Source: Haliclystus octoradiatus (lineage: Eukaryota > Cnidaria > Staurozoa > Stauromedusae > Haliclystidae). From it: a DNA stretch of 64,000 bases. A program made the position numbers and the translations under genes. The stretch is from NCBI GenBank assembly GCA_916610825.1, contig OU744453.1, positions 3,106,724-3,170,723 on the forward strand. Direction: 5' to 3'. How positions within the stretch are numbered: the first letter of the stretch is position 1; each line of letters opens with the position of its first letter. Below, one piece after another: positions 1 to 23,608 of this stretch. Under the pieces are notes generated by a model, which saw nothing but the letters and a program-made list of their open reading frames with translations, was not told where the DNA came from and did not search any database.

Positions 1-664
1 TTATTTGAGTAAGCAGCATCGGTACATATAGGGCTCCACGCTATTTCATAGTCGGTGTTGCTGTCCTTCAGCTTTCAAACATACTTTGGTAGCCGTGTTT
101 TGTGTTCATATTTTTTGTTTCGAGATGACATCATGTGTTGATTGTAATACTATATATATTTAAAATTTATCAAAACACACGCTTCTTGAACAACATTTAA
201 CAAATAAAATATATCAATCAACGTCAAATTTTGTCAATTGTGGTGTATTGTAAAATAGTGCGATGTAGCTTATCGAGAGTCTTCAATTTGACCGATTTAA
301 TAATAAATATCAAACCATATATGTTCTTAAAAATATTGAGAACATATATGCTTTGATATTTATTGCTAGATGTAGCTTATCCCATCAGAATTCATTGAAC
401 ATTGGTCTACACATGTCTGATTATAACAGTGATGGATTGAATTTCCGTGGGGAGCTAGACCTATATTAAAGGGTGTGGCTAATTCAGGGGTAACTCAAGG
501 ATAATTAGATATGAATTTTTATCACTTCTTTTAATCATGAATAGTTCAAAAGGTTCTTGTTCATGAACAAATGCAATTTATAACATGAGTCATATGCAGA
601 TTTGATTGTAACAGCTGTTATTATTGTAACAGCATAAAAGTAGGCCATTGGCTGCTTTCTTTAC
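1..664. other. PEX5 intron, no exon found
   Basis: This stretch lies downstream (on the minus strand) of the last PEX5 exon visible in the window. I found no further exon that continues the required reading phase. A clear hairpin occupies about 301-365: two near-identical arms (AATAAATATCAAA ... ATATATGTTCT and its complement) around a short AT loop. The rest is plain AT-rich sequence. Confidence 0.4.
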
Positions 665-3600
665 CTGTTTCATGTGGCCGCAGTTGGACTGTTGATGAGT
701 GAGGAATAGAATTAGCCTCATGAAGAAGTTTACCCATATGAAACGTTGTTGGAGCATGTTGAACACGGCCTCCTTCAAAGTAATCAGCCAAGACCTGCAA
801 TACAACAAAAGAGAGAAAATAAAATCATTATAAGAGAAGTTACGATCTACTATTTTAACAATGCCTTATATTTTTTAATATTATATTACATTCAGGATCC
901 GACAAAATGTTTTACCTTCCGCAAACCTTATATTGTTAGATAAACGTTAGAAAAATGTTCAAGTAATTTTACTGACATAAAAGCGTAAAATTGAAGCTTT
1001 ATTTTAGCTTTATATTCAACATTTTGGCTAACCTTCTGAATTTTTCTAGCCTTCCGCAAACTAGGCTTCTAGGTTTCCGGACTTTGTCGGACCCTGATTA
1101 CAATATATTATTATTGATCTTTTTATACAAATAGCGTTAAAATATTTATAGAACTTTTTAGCTGTTCATAAATGTGGGCATATGCATTATTATTATTAGA
1201 TAATAGATGAACACTTGAACAAGAGACTTGTGATTCAGGCTGGTACTGATATTCTCCTGCAAAAACAGTTCAGGATTTCAAGAACTGCTCATGAACCGTT
1301 TTTTCGCAGGGGTTTTCTCTTATCTCACTATGTATCTCTCATGCATTCAATTCAAAATAAGTAGGCCAATGATTACATCAAAAGTATATATTAAGAGGTT
1401 TATTGCGTATACAGTTCAATAAAAAGTAATGTGGACGGTGTCACCCTACCGAAGGCACCCGTACCACTCCTCTATTTCTAGAGAAGTGGCTCTTTTCGCT
1501 AAGAGCAATGATGTTAAACGCTCCTTAGATCTCAGCCGCGACACTGCAGATCAATTTCAACAGATTTCATGGCAGATAGGTCTTGATTGTCAATGCGCAA
1601 CGATGCGCCGCAGCTACTCACAATGCATTTCCTTCTGAACCATTCCATCCGCCATCCTTAGATGGTACTCATTTGATGTTTCAGATAAAGTTAAGGCTGA
1701 GTTGACCTGAGGGGGATTTGAACCACAGTCGATCAGATATGATACGATCTGAAGTTCGGTTGCTCTGCCAACTGAGCTAATCACCCATACAGTTCAATGC
1801 TGGTTACTGATATAGTGTAGGCCTAAGCCTACTGGTTTGGGAACAATATATTAAGTATTATCAAATAGTATTTTTACCTACAGTGAAACCTGTATATAAC
1901 GGCCAGCTAAGAGAGGTAGATAAATTGACCATTATAGACAGGTAGCTTTTATATACAGGTTTGATTCAATAGAAAACACTATTTTAGACACTGAAAGAGT
2001 GACCACTATAGACAAGTGGCCGCTGTATAGAGGTGACCGCTATAACAGGTTTGACTGTAGCATGTAAAACTCTGCAATTATCTCTTTTTCAATCGCTTGA
2101 AAACGATAATGAAGATTATATCAAAGCTGTCACAAATATCTGTGTTTTTGATACATCGCTGATCTACATGATGAAGTATAAGCAACCTAGTATTACTTAT
2201 TTTATCATGAAGAATTAATATATAATTACCTAATAACTAATTCGCCATGATGTCTAGCTATCACAAACAGTTAGCATAACATAATTAATGGCATTCTGTC
2301 CTTTTCAAATAATCAAAACTTAATTAGGCTATAGGTCATTATCCTATACCTCGTCATGTGTCAGCTTATAAATTGGTTTCTGAGCCTAGAATAAAAAACA
2401 AAAATTAAAAAACAAAAATAAAGTTTAATCCAATCCATATAATTTCAATTTGTCCAGTTTTTTTTTAATAGCAACATAAATTGAAAAGAATATCATATCC
2501 TTGTCTATAATTTGTTTTTATATATGATTGACCAAAGCATAGAGTGATTCAATAGAAAATACAAGGCAACCTTGTCGATATCACTGTCCTGGTGCAGCAA
2601 CAAATGAATGATGGTAAATGGGTTGTGATATTAACTGGAGTGAATTAGTTTAATTTGATAGAAATTGCCCCTGTGAAAAACAGTTCAGGATTTCAGGAAC
2701 GCTCATGGCTGTTCATCAATCCCTGAACTTGTTTCGTAGGGGTGGTTCTGAAAATGAGTGATAATTTAAGCAGATTGTGATATTAACCGGAGTGAATTAG
2801 TTGAGTTTGATAGGAACCGGTTTTCAAAAATTACAGTCAATATCGCATAATACGTTATCGTACAATACATTTTATCACATGATTGTTTTAATTAAATTAT
2901 TTTTGTCCCGGCCGAAATTCGGTCAAAGTCAACTAATTATTATTGAATAATATGTTATCAGGTAGTGCGTTTTATCGCACAATACCTTACAAATAGTTGA
3001 ACCCAAGAGGGTTTTTTATCAATTAGTGCCTTATTATTGTAATCTGATGCTTTGTTTTTTGCTGAGGTGTCAACGATTAAATCTGTGAAAGCGTTAGAAT
3101 CTACGGAAATTGTTTTGCTTTCGAAAAGGAACACAACTTTGTTTACATCTCTTTATGTAAACACTAGACTATCAAACTTTATGAATATTCTGAGTGATTG
3201 CTGTGATGTTGTTTGGCTAGAATTATTCATAAAATATTCTAATGTTTACATTGCAAGAATCAGAATTTGTAGGCCTACGTGTGATGTCTGATTTTGAATT
3301 TCAATTTAATAATCAAGAATTTAATGGTGATCGGCAAGGGTATTTTAACTTTGAAAGATAAGCTTGAAATATGAATAAAGAGGGTGTTTATTATTTATTC
3401 ATTTATTTCGTAATTGAAACAGAAAGATGCTATTGTCATTTAACTTGAGTTAGTTTTTCAGAAATAAGTTATATGAACAGCGATGTTTAATTTATATTTC
3501 TTTATGAAAACATGCGCTGATGTAGGCCTATATGCTTTGTATGATCAAATACGCTATACATCATATCATATTAAATAAATAAAATGAGTCAAAAAGAGAC

Positions 3601-5204
3601 ATACGGTTCTTTCTACTCCGAGTTTAACACCATATGGCGCTCTCATCAGGCAAGTATATAGAAGATATAATTACAAAAAAAAATTACATCATGTAGTGAT
3701 GCATTGATATGTATTTTGTAAATAATAAAATCTATATGATGATCGCCGTATGGCGTGAAACTCAGAGTAGCAAGAACAATAGGATATGCTTCATTTTATT
3801 CATTTATTAAAGCTCTCTGATATTTACCAATGAGCAGTAGACCTACACAATGTGTGTACAACTTCACATCATTATATATTTATGACATCATAATATAAAT
3901 TCACAATGACAAAGCTTACCTGATGGTTTTGCTGTCTGTAAAATCCTTCCTAAAATACAAATCATTGATAGCGCTGTTTTACCATATTCGCAATAGATTG
4001 TTGATTAATCGATAGCCCTAATATAAACAACCTTTATGAAAATCAGAATTGGAAATTGGGTTTTCTACCTAGGCCAGTCTGCAGATTATGGCAATGGCAC
4101 ACCTGAGATTCATTCAACGATATTAATTTTTTTAAGGTCAATCAGCAAGAAAACAGAGTATTAGCAGTTGCGCACTTGAGATTTGAGCGAAAACTGTCCT
4201 TCTCTGTCGAATGGTAGGCTATCTAGGCCTAACATTGAGATTTACCTCTATTGTCAACTAAACCATGCACAAATTGTTGAAATAAGACCTCTTTTTGGAC
4301 TGTTTATATCATGTTACAAATGTTTGATGACCTAACTACTCGAAGGCTGATAAAGAGATAGAATTCCTGATTTTTGATCTGACGGGTTTTGTTAATGTTT
4401 GGGTACTTGCGACATAAATCAGAAAATATTCCTTGAAAAACTCAGAAATAAAAAATTTTCTGGTGGATTTTTTGTAAATAGGCCTGGACATCATACTTTA
4501 GTACAGACCTTCCAAGTCTCACGGCTTTGCCGTGAGTCTCACGGCTTTGCCGTGAGTCTCACGCTTTTACACTGATTCTCACGGTCTCACGGTTTCTCTC
4601 ACTTTCTCACGGCAAAATCCAATCTTGAGCAATTGTTCCTACTTTCTGTGTATAAACTCTTTGATAATCTAATTAATGTTCAACATCTTAATTTATACTT
4701 TGTTGGATTATTCTAGTTGTTGTTTCTGACCTGCTTTTAAGTGTCAACATTATTCAAAATGATGTCGTAAATTTTCGTTTCAAGCCATTCTGAATCCATG
4801 GTGAAATGCATGCCCCCCAAACCCCCTATAATTGGGCCATCCCTTCAGGGCCACCCCTATATTTTATCCCCAAAATACGGAATTTCAAAAATCTCACTAT
4901 TTTTTCAAATCTCAAGTTGGACGGTCTGCTTTAGTATATACTATATAGGCCTACATAATCATGGTACAATTTTAATAAATGTAATTTCATTATTATGCCT
5001 AGTCTAAGAAAATCGAAATACCTTTTAGGCTAATTAGTAAGGTTAATATTAAGGTAAGCGTGAGCAGTGAGCACTAGGCCTACAGAGTCTAATTCTTAAG
5101 TATCTAACCTGCTGTTTTGATTGATCTGCAGTATAACGACCAGCAAGTCCCATTAATGAATTTTGGCCACCACATTCTGGTTCTACAAGACTTTTCATTG
5201 CCAT
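665..5204 (-). CDS. PEX5: PEX5, peroxisomal PTS1 import receptor, N-terminal exons (partial)
   Basis: Four coding exons read on the minus strand: 5204-5109 (32 codons), 3949-3920 (10 codons), 2385-2350 (12 codons), 794-665 (43 codons plus one base). All joins are in phase with AG/GT ends; the first donor (GTTAGA) is weak. The product begins MAMKSLVEPECGG, matching the PEX5 N-terminus, with Cys11 at the exact place of the conserved cysteine that is mono-ubiquitinated to recycle the receptor from the peroxisomal membrane (family knowledge). Exons 3-4 give THDEVLADYFEGG and then APTTFHMGKLLHEA, matching the conserved DELVAEF and APQTFKMDDLLAEM segments of animal PEX5. The WxxxF motifs and the C-terminal TPR domain that binds PTS1 peptides lie beyond the left edge. 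PEX5L is less likely because it lacks the Cys11 start. The introns hold a SINE, two MITEs and foldback copies. The gene is divergent from GAPDH. Confidence 0.85.
893..1096. mobile_element. hAT-type MITE, CAGGGTCCGACAAAA family, copy 1
   Basis: A 204-bp element with terminal inverted repeats CAGGATCCGACAAAATG and CTTTGTCGGACCCTG. It is flanked by ATTACATT on the left and ATTACAAT on the right, a 7/8-matching 8-bp target duplication typical of hAT transposons. It lies in the PEX5 intron just upstream (minus strand) of exon 4. There is no coding capacity. Other copies are at 17632-17815 and 41874-42036. Confidence 0.8.
1256..1313. repeat. TTCATGAAC foldback element, short copy
   Basis: TCCTGCAAAAACAGTTCAGG at the left pairs with CGTTTTTTCGCAGG at the right, with a degenerate CTGCTCATGAAC centre. 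It belongs to the dispersed foldback family whose larger copies are at 9722-9888 and 13158-13364. Confidence 0.65.
1422..1786 (-). mobile_element. tRNA-derived SINE, full copy with 12-bp target duplication
   Basis: On the minus strand the element opens with a tRNA-like head. An A box (TTAGCTCAGTTGGCAGAGC) lies near 1781-1763 and a B box (GGTTCAAATCC) near 1723-1713. The anticodon arm is unpaired or expanded (a CAGAT...ATCTG hairpin), so this is a SINE head and not a working tRNA gene. The body runs to 1422. Perfect 12-bp direct repeats ATACAGTTCAAT flank it at 1410-1421 and 1787-1798, as expected for retroposition. The body recurs at 39745-40035 and 25495-25680. No poly-A tail is seen; the 3' end is T-rich. 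Confidence 0.75.
1881..2057. mobile_element. TA-flanked MITE, CAGTGAAACCTGTATATAAC family, copy 1
   Basis: A 177-bp element with terminal inverted repeats CAGTGAAACCTGTATATAAC and GCTATAACAGGTTTGACTG, flanked by TA on both sides. The interior carries a second inverted motif (GACCACTATAGACA...). The TA target points to a Tc1/mariner-like mobiliser. There is no coding capacity. Further copies are at 10347, 28809, 35563, 37173 and 47557. Confidence 0.75.
2666..2743. repeat. TTCATGAAC foldback element, decayed copy
   Basis: Left end CCCCTGTGAAAAACAGTTCA pairs with right end TGAACTTGTTTCGTAGGGG. The middle holds degenerate GTTCATCAA units. It lies in the PEX5 intron between exons 2385-2350 and 3949-3920. 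Confidence 0.6.
3600..3775. repeat. Imperfect inverted repeat
   Basis: The left arm around 3603-3642 (TTCTTTCTACTCCGAGTTT, then ATATGGCG) pairs with the right arm around 3739-3772 (CGCCGTATGGCG, then AAACTCAGAGTAGCAAGAA). The middle is AT-rich. It is probably a small foldback transposon; no target duplication was resolved. Confidence 0.5.
4515..4615. repeat. 20-bp tandem hairpin repeat
   Basis: Two perfect copies of the 20-bp unit AGTCTCACGGCTTTGCCGTG are followed by two or three decayed copies (TCTCACGCTTTTAC, TCTCACGGTTTCTCTCAC). Each perfect unit contains the stem CACGGC/GCCGTG. It is intronic in PEX5. Confidence 0.7.
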
Positions 5205-6400
5205 TTTATACTTCCTTGTTACCTTGAGCCAAAGAAGAAACCAATTTGTTCTACTCAGAAATCAGCTGAAATATTCAAGCTATTCAGTCATGGTTAATGA
5301 AGTTGGAGCAGTTGAAATAATACATTCAACTAAAAATTTGTATCAAATGCAAATAATATTATGTAACTAATTAATAAAGATTATATTCAGTGCATAGATC
5401 GTTATCTTTCGAGTTAAAATTGCAACATAAACAATTACCAAGTTACACAATTATTGGCACAATAATCCTATTTCCAAAATTGAGAAAGGCAGCCTCGATT
5501 TAATTTCAATCAGCATGTCATAAAAAGAGGTTTATATAATCCGGACTCGATTTCTGATTTTAGAATACTTTATACCGAATTCTACCCGATATCGAGCATT
5601 GCAGAATTTTGAAAAAAATGCACTTTAATATTTGCAAATTGCTCATAATCATGATACAATATTAAATGTTGACCAAAATTCAAATGGTGTGATTTTATAA
5701 TTTCTAGTAGATTATTTCATATTTATTTAATCATTTTACACAATTTATTCATTTTTGCAAAACAGTTTACTAACTTCTGTCATCAATATTTCATTGAAAC
5801 AAAGTTGAAAAGTTTACACAATTTGAACCGTGAACGTTGACCAATATTAGCATTTACTAAACACGATTAACAAATTTAAACTGCCCAGAAAGGGCTTCCA
5901 ATCAACTCCAAATGGCAGCAGGAAACAGAAACTCCCCCAGCTGCACGTACTGCGTCCATTAAACTCCAAATTACGAGGCAAAAGCAATCTGCCGAATTGA
6001 AAAGTATCCAATCACAAACTAGTGCCAGGGTTGATGTCACACAAATTTTCGCAGAGAAGCTTTCTTGAGATTTTGTACTTCATTTACTGCATTTCAAAGT
6101 TAATTCAGCCATCATCTGGTCATTTAGTTCAAGCATTTCTGCAAGGTAAATCATGATAAGTCATGTCAAATTGTAGTATTATGTGTTTGGCAGCTTATTC
6201 TGCAATTTATCTCATTACTCTGTTTCCATAACACGAAAAATTTGATTTTGATTTGCCTATGAATTATGTTTTATTGTTCCTACTGTGCTTTGTTAACGTG
6301 GCAAGGAGTTAAATTGCATTCTTGATTTTCGTTTCTCAAACTATGCACATACTGATGATATCCCATTTTATCTCTTGATAGCTACTAAACAAACGCAAAT
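5205..6400. promoter_or_regulatory. Divergent spacer between PEX5 and GAPDH, with GAPDH 5' UTR exon
   Basis: The two start codons lie 1.2 kb apart on opposite strands, so this interval must hold both promoters. A likely GAPDH leader exon ends at 6145 (CTGCAAG before GTAAAT). The next acceptor is near 6380 (TCTCTTGATAG), leaving 20 bases of leader before the GAPDH ATG. A CCAAT sequence lies at about 6008 in the GC-richer tract 5880-6060. I see no convincing TATA box. The first 600 bases are AT-rich with no other feature. Confidence 0.5.
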
Positions 6401-19322
<12,922 letters not shown>

Positions 19323-19371
19323 ACAAACATATATATATAAGTAAACATTGCGAAATGTATGTTTTAGCATA

Positions 19372-19377
19372 AATAAA
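19372..19377 (+). terminator. GAPDH poly-A signal
   Basis: AATAAA lies 50 bases after the GAPDH stop codon, a normal distance for cleavage and polyadenylation. Confidence 0.6.
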
Positions 19378-20454
19378 CTAAAAATAATGATGATGGTGAT
19401 GGTGATGATGATGACGGTTATGATTAATAATGCTTGAAAAAAATGTCACGTTGTTTTTATGTCTTTTCATTCTCAATTATTTTTAATGGTGCTTCAACTC
19501 ATCGTGCTGTCTTAGTCCAAAGGTTAGGGTTTTGTACCCCGGGATCAATCAAGATTTAAACTATAAATCCATGTTGCTTTCTGCCATCTGTGCTTGCTTA
19601 TTTCAAGTTAAATGCAAATGTTATGCTTAAACTTCTGATAACCATGAAATCTCCTGGCGAAGAATGGCACAAGCCAGACTCTACTGCAGGTTGTATTTAG
19701 ATTCGTCAGCGGGACCTCCAAGCGGGTGAGGTAAGCGGGACATCTACTGTAACCCCAGTTACCCAAGTTATATTTCATATGACCCGCAATGTTTTACTGT
19801 TAGTTTTTGTTTTGGAATTAGAGGCTGGAAAAATTTGTTGCAGTTTTCCTTTCGTAGTTACCTGTTTAGAAAAAACGCTAGATAGAGGCAGAATTTCAGG
19901 AAGGAATCTGCAAGTTGATTGGTCGATTGAGCGTGTATACCGGAATCCCAGTGTAAATGGTTAGATATAGTTAATTTTGGAACTTCGTAAGAATTGTATG
20001 AGGAAATATTTACAATGATTTTGGCTATACATTTATATTGTAGACAAACTGCTGTGAAAATTCAGAAAATGGACTTCTGTTAAGCATCTGGTCTCCTTAA
20101 TTAAGTCATTGTTAATCAAATCGATGTCAATATTTAGATTTGGAAATTCGATAATTAAAAAATAATTATTTTTGAATAATAAAAGTACCACACACATGTT
20201 ATTCAATTTTTCAAAGCAGATAATTGTTGAAATTTCTGATAACATTTAGAGACAATATGTTTGTTGTTTTTTATAAATTAAATTTTCTGTATCCATATAC
20301 ACGGCATACAATCTAATTGTAATAAATTTTCTTACGAAATATCAGTGAATAAGATTATACATTTTTCAACTTATAATTATTATATCTAATGTAAAATAAT
20401 ATTAATTTATGAAATTTGAAACACAAATTAGGAATATTTATAGGGGTTAGAGAC

Positions 20455-20575
20455 TAACGCAAGTGTTTTAGCGAATAACTGCATGAGATGGTTGTACTAA
20501 ATTTCAAGTTCATTTTATACAACCAAGGAACCAACACGTGCAGTTATTCGTAACCAAAACACGAGCAACAAGTTT
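20455..20575. repeat. Inverted repeat
   Basis: The left part (AAGTGTTTTAGCGAATAACTG) pairs with CAGTTATTCGTAACCAAAACA on the right. Inner arms GGTTGTAC and GTATAAAA are partly complementary. No target duplication was resolved. Confidence 0.45.
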
Positions 20576-22734
20576 CAAAGTTTCTATTTGAATAATACTG
20601 TTATCATTGCTTAAATAGATAATAAAGATAATGATAGTACGAGTATATTAAACAGTTAAACTCATACCGAATATTAACAATTTTGATGTAATTATATAAC
20701 GACCAACCCGAAATAAACATTTGAGATAACCGGTTCATTTCAGAGGTGCGCAGAAACAGGATTAGAACTCCGACTCTGATAGCACGGTACAGTACAGTAT
20801 AGTCATATTTGAACCGGTGCCGGAAACTGAAATAAATGTCTTACAAGGCAAGAAAAGGAGTAAAAGCCGCATTCTAGGATACATACCTTTGTAATCCGAA
20901 TTTCGGAGTTGGATTCTAATTCTCTTCAATGTTCGGACTCCGTCCACCTCTGGTTCATATAATGTAAAAATATGTAATCCATAATTTATCACCACATTAA
21001 ATACTATTGTGATTATAAATTTAGTTGTGAAGTTGCGCAAATTATATGCAGTAGTTCATATTAACAAGATTTATAAAGGAACTAATTTTGCATAATTAGC
21101 ATATTCATTTCCTATGCGGTGGATAATTGTCTTCATATAACTGCTCACTTATACTCTGTGGCGCAGATGTTTGAACATTTTTATAAACTGATAATTTCAT
21201 GTTTTTACGGAACACCCAATTACGGTCATACTTGTAAAAGGTGTTCGGTGTTACAGTAATGTGTGTATATATTATGATTTATTTCTTCAACAAATATACA
21301 AAATTGTTGTTAGCTACTAAATTTCTTGACACTTATACGCTTTTATCATTTTATTTAATAGTAAAAAAATGTTATTATTGTTTTGTTCTCGCTTGAAACC
21401 CTATTGTAGCAAACATTGAATATCATAAATTATTTACATGAGTTCGATTTGAACTGACAACGTTAATTCTTAAAATCTTACCACACAGCCTACAGTTCTT
21501 AGCTGACTATAAGTCTATATTCGTTTTTGACTTGTATGAATAGTATATTTATAATATATATCTGCTGTTCAACATATTATGTCCTAAAAAAGACTCGATT
21601 CTTCGATTATTTACGCTTCGTTTAACAGTTTTGAATATCTTCACAAAAATCGTCAAGTATTAGCTAACGCTATTACATTGACGCACTCGCGGTAAATTTC
21701 TAAACTGCCTTCACTGAACCATTTCTATGAAATAATATAGTATACAATTCGTGAGTAAATTTTCACTCGAATAACATCATCGCATGGGATATCCAAATTA
21801 AAATGGTAAGTTGAACATCATATAATTCACAATATTTTACTTCACATTATAGATTGTGAAAGTTTGTAATTTCACACAATATATCATATATATTGTATAT
21901 ATCCAAGCGATAGCAAATATCAATTTCGTAAAATACGGAATATGTTTGACCGTGTAATTTTCATCCCTCCCTTTTCAATATACACATCTGTTGTTAGAAT
22001 ACACATGTAGACTATTACCAATGAAAACCATTCATGATTATTACTTCGTGATTATGATGATGTGAATATAATTATATGATTTACAAAGTTTATTACATCT
22101 ATTAACTCTATAATTATATGTAAATATGTTAGCGAGACGTAAATGGTTAAAAGCTCGTAGCTGCGAGCTTAAAAATTGGCAACAGTGTTCCAGTGTTTAT
22201 ATAAATCCTCATTCAACTTGGGAGATTAAAGGAACAGCCAGACAACAACATGTGGGTATTCACTTGATTTGAAAAGAAACTATTGTTTAACATCTTCATC
22301 ATTCAATCATATATACACTATATATACATATTACAGTACTAAGATGTGACCTCGTTTAGGTCTATATAATATAAATAATATGTACACAACTTAACCCCGT
22401 TTCGATGTAGTAAAACATTCCAACTGCAGTCAGAACGGTTTTACAATAAGCTGATTTTTCGATTGGCATTGTTGTAATTAACGATGAAAACATTTAAAAC
22501 CGAAAATGATTTAAAGTTGTAAAGCTCTCAAACTTTTCAATCCTAACTGTTTAGGCGGTGAATTTGATTTGCTGATTTCTAGGGTTGATTTCTAGGGTTG
22601 AATATATTTCATAATTGCGCTAGGCAGAAGGCCATATAGTACTAAACGTTTTTAATTGATGATGTTATATAGCACCAGCCGTTTGGAAAGTCAAGCAATT
22701 GGGTACAGTGCCGTGACTACAAGCTTCTGAACGG

Positions 22735-23300
22735 AGAGGGGGGGGGTCAACTTTGCCCGACCAAATTTGCATTTTGTCCAAAAAAAAAAGCATTGACTTT
22801 TCGCATTAGGGAGATTGTAGACCGAGCGCCAAAGAATTGAAACAGCAGGTTTCTCCGGGCAACTTGAAAATCATATAGAAGTGTTCATAAAAATATGCTA
22901 CGCAATTTCCTATTTCTTGTATTGATTAAATTTTGTTGTAAATCCTTCAAAAATGCGATTTATATTTCATGATTCACGGTGAAGAGCCTTCTTATTACTT
23001 TGAGAATATGCTGTATATGAGCTTTATGGTCTTTGATTCTTTTGTTCTCCAAGGATTTTGCGAATCCATAGTAGCATGACGAAAACATTTACGGAATTTT
23101 TATCAACATTTTGTGTGAATTTCAAGTTGCCTGGAGAAACCTGCCTTTTTAGCTCTGTGGCGCTCGGTCTATTCAGTACTGTACAACCTTCAAATTACAC
23201 GATTTTGCAATTATTTTTGATTTTGTAATTTTTTCTAATTTCCCGAAATATGAGTCGAACATTTGTATTGGGGAAGTCACCCCCACACAACCCCGGTAGT
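22735..23300. repeat. Inverted-repeat element
   Basis: AGACCGAGCGCCAAAGAATT with GCAGGTTTCTCCGGGCAACT at 22818-22867 is matched by the reverse complement of 23115-23175. The outer ends also pair (GTGACTAC near 22712; GTAGTCAT near 23297). It looks like a decayed TIR element of about 560 bases. An uninterrupted G run and a GGGGGTCAACTTTGCCCG tract follow the left end. Confidence 0.5.
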
Positions 23301-23608
23301 CATGTCCATGAGTGGCTATCTGAGTAGACAAGATGGTTTAGTCATAACTATTAAAGTCGAGTCAGGATATTCTTTCAGTAACCCAAGAGGCCCACAGTAA
23401 AGGTGGATGTTTAATGTCAGTTTGTATAAACATCATCTCATCCATGAGGCAATTTGTTTTGTTTTGATAATGCCATAAAACACTGAACAATTTAGAGCAA
23501 TCGTGAGTCGAAGTCGCAGCTGTGAAATAGTAAATGGCGTAGGAATTCTTTTGTTGGTCGGCAGAAGGAAGTCACGGAGGGTAGAAAGGGGAACACAGGA
23601 CTATAGCC

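Larger units (their letters stand above)
19323..23608. other. Intergenic spacer between GAPDH and calmodulin-like gene A
   Basis: The GAPDH 3' flank carries a poly-A signal AATAAA at 19372-19377 and an ATGATGGTG microsatellite at about 19388-19420. Beyond that I find no credible exon. Inverted repeats lie at 20455-20575 and 22735-23300. Actively spaced ACTCCGACTC-like simple sequence lies near 20765-20950. The remaining sequence is AT-rich and unremarkable. Confidence 0.6.

Noticed and set aside
1-100. Possible further PEX5 exon on the minus strand
   Set aside because: The open stretch (LKDSNTDYEIAWSP) does not fit the reading phase left by the exon ending at 665, and its acceptor lacks a pyrimidine tract.
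1690-1790. Functional tRNA gene
   Set aside because: A and B boxes are present, but the anticodon arm does not pair and carries an extra hairpin, and the sequence is the head of a repeated SINE.
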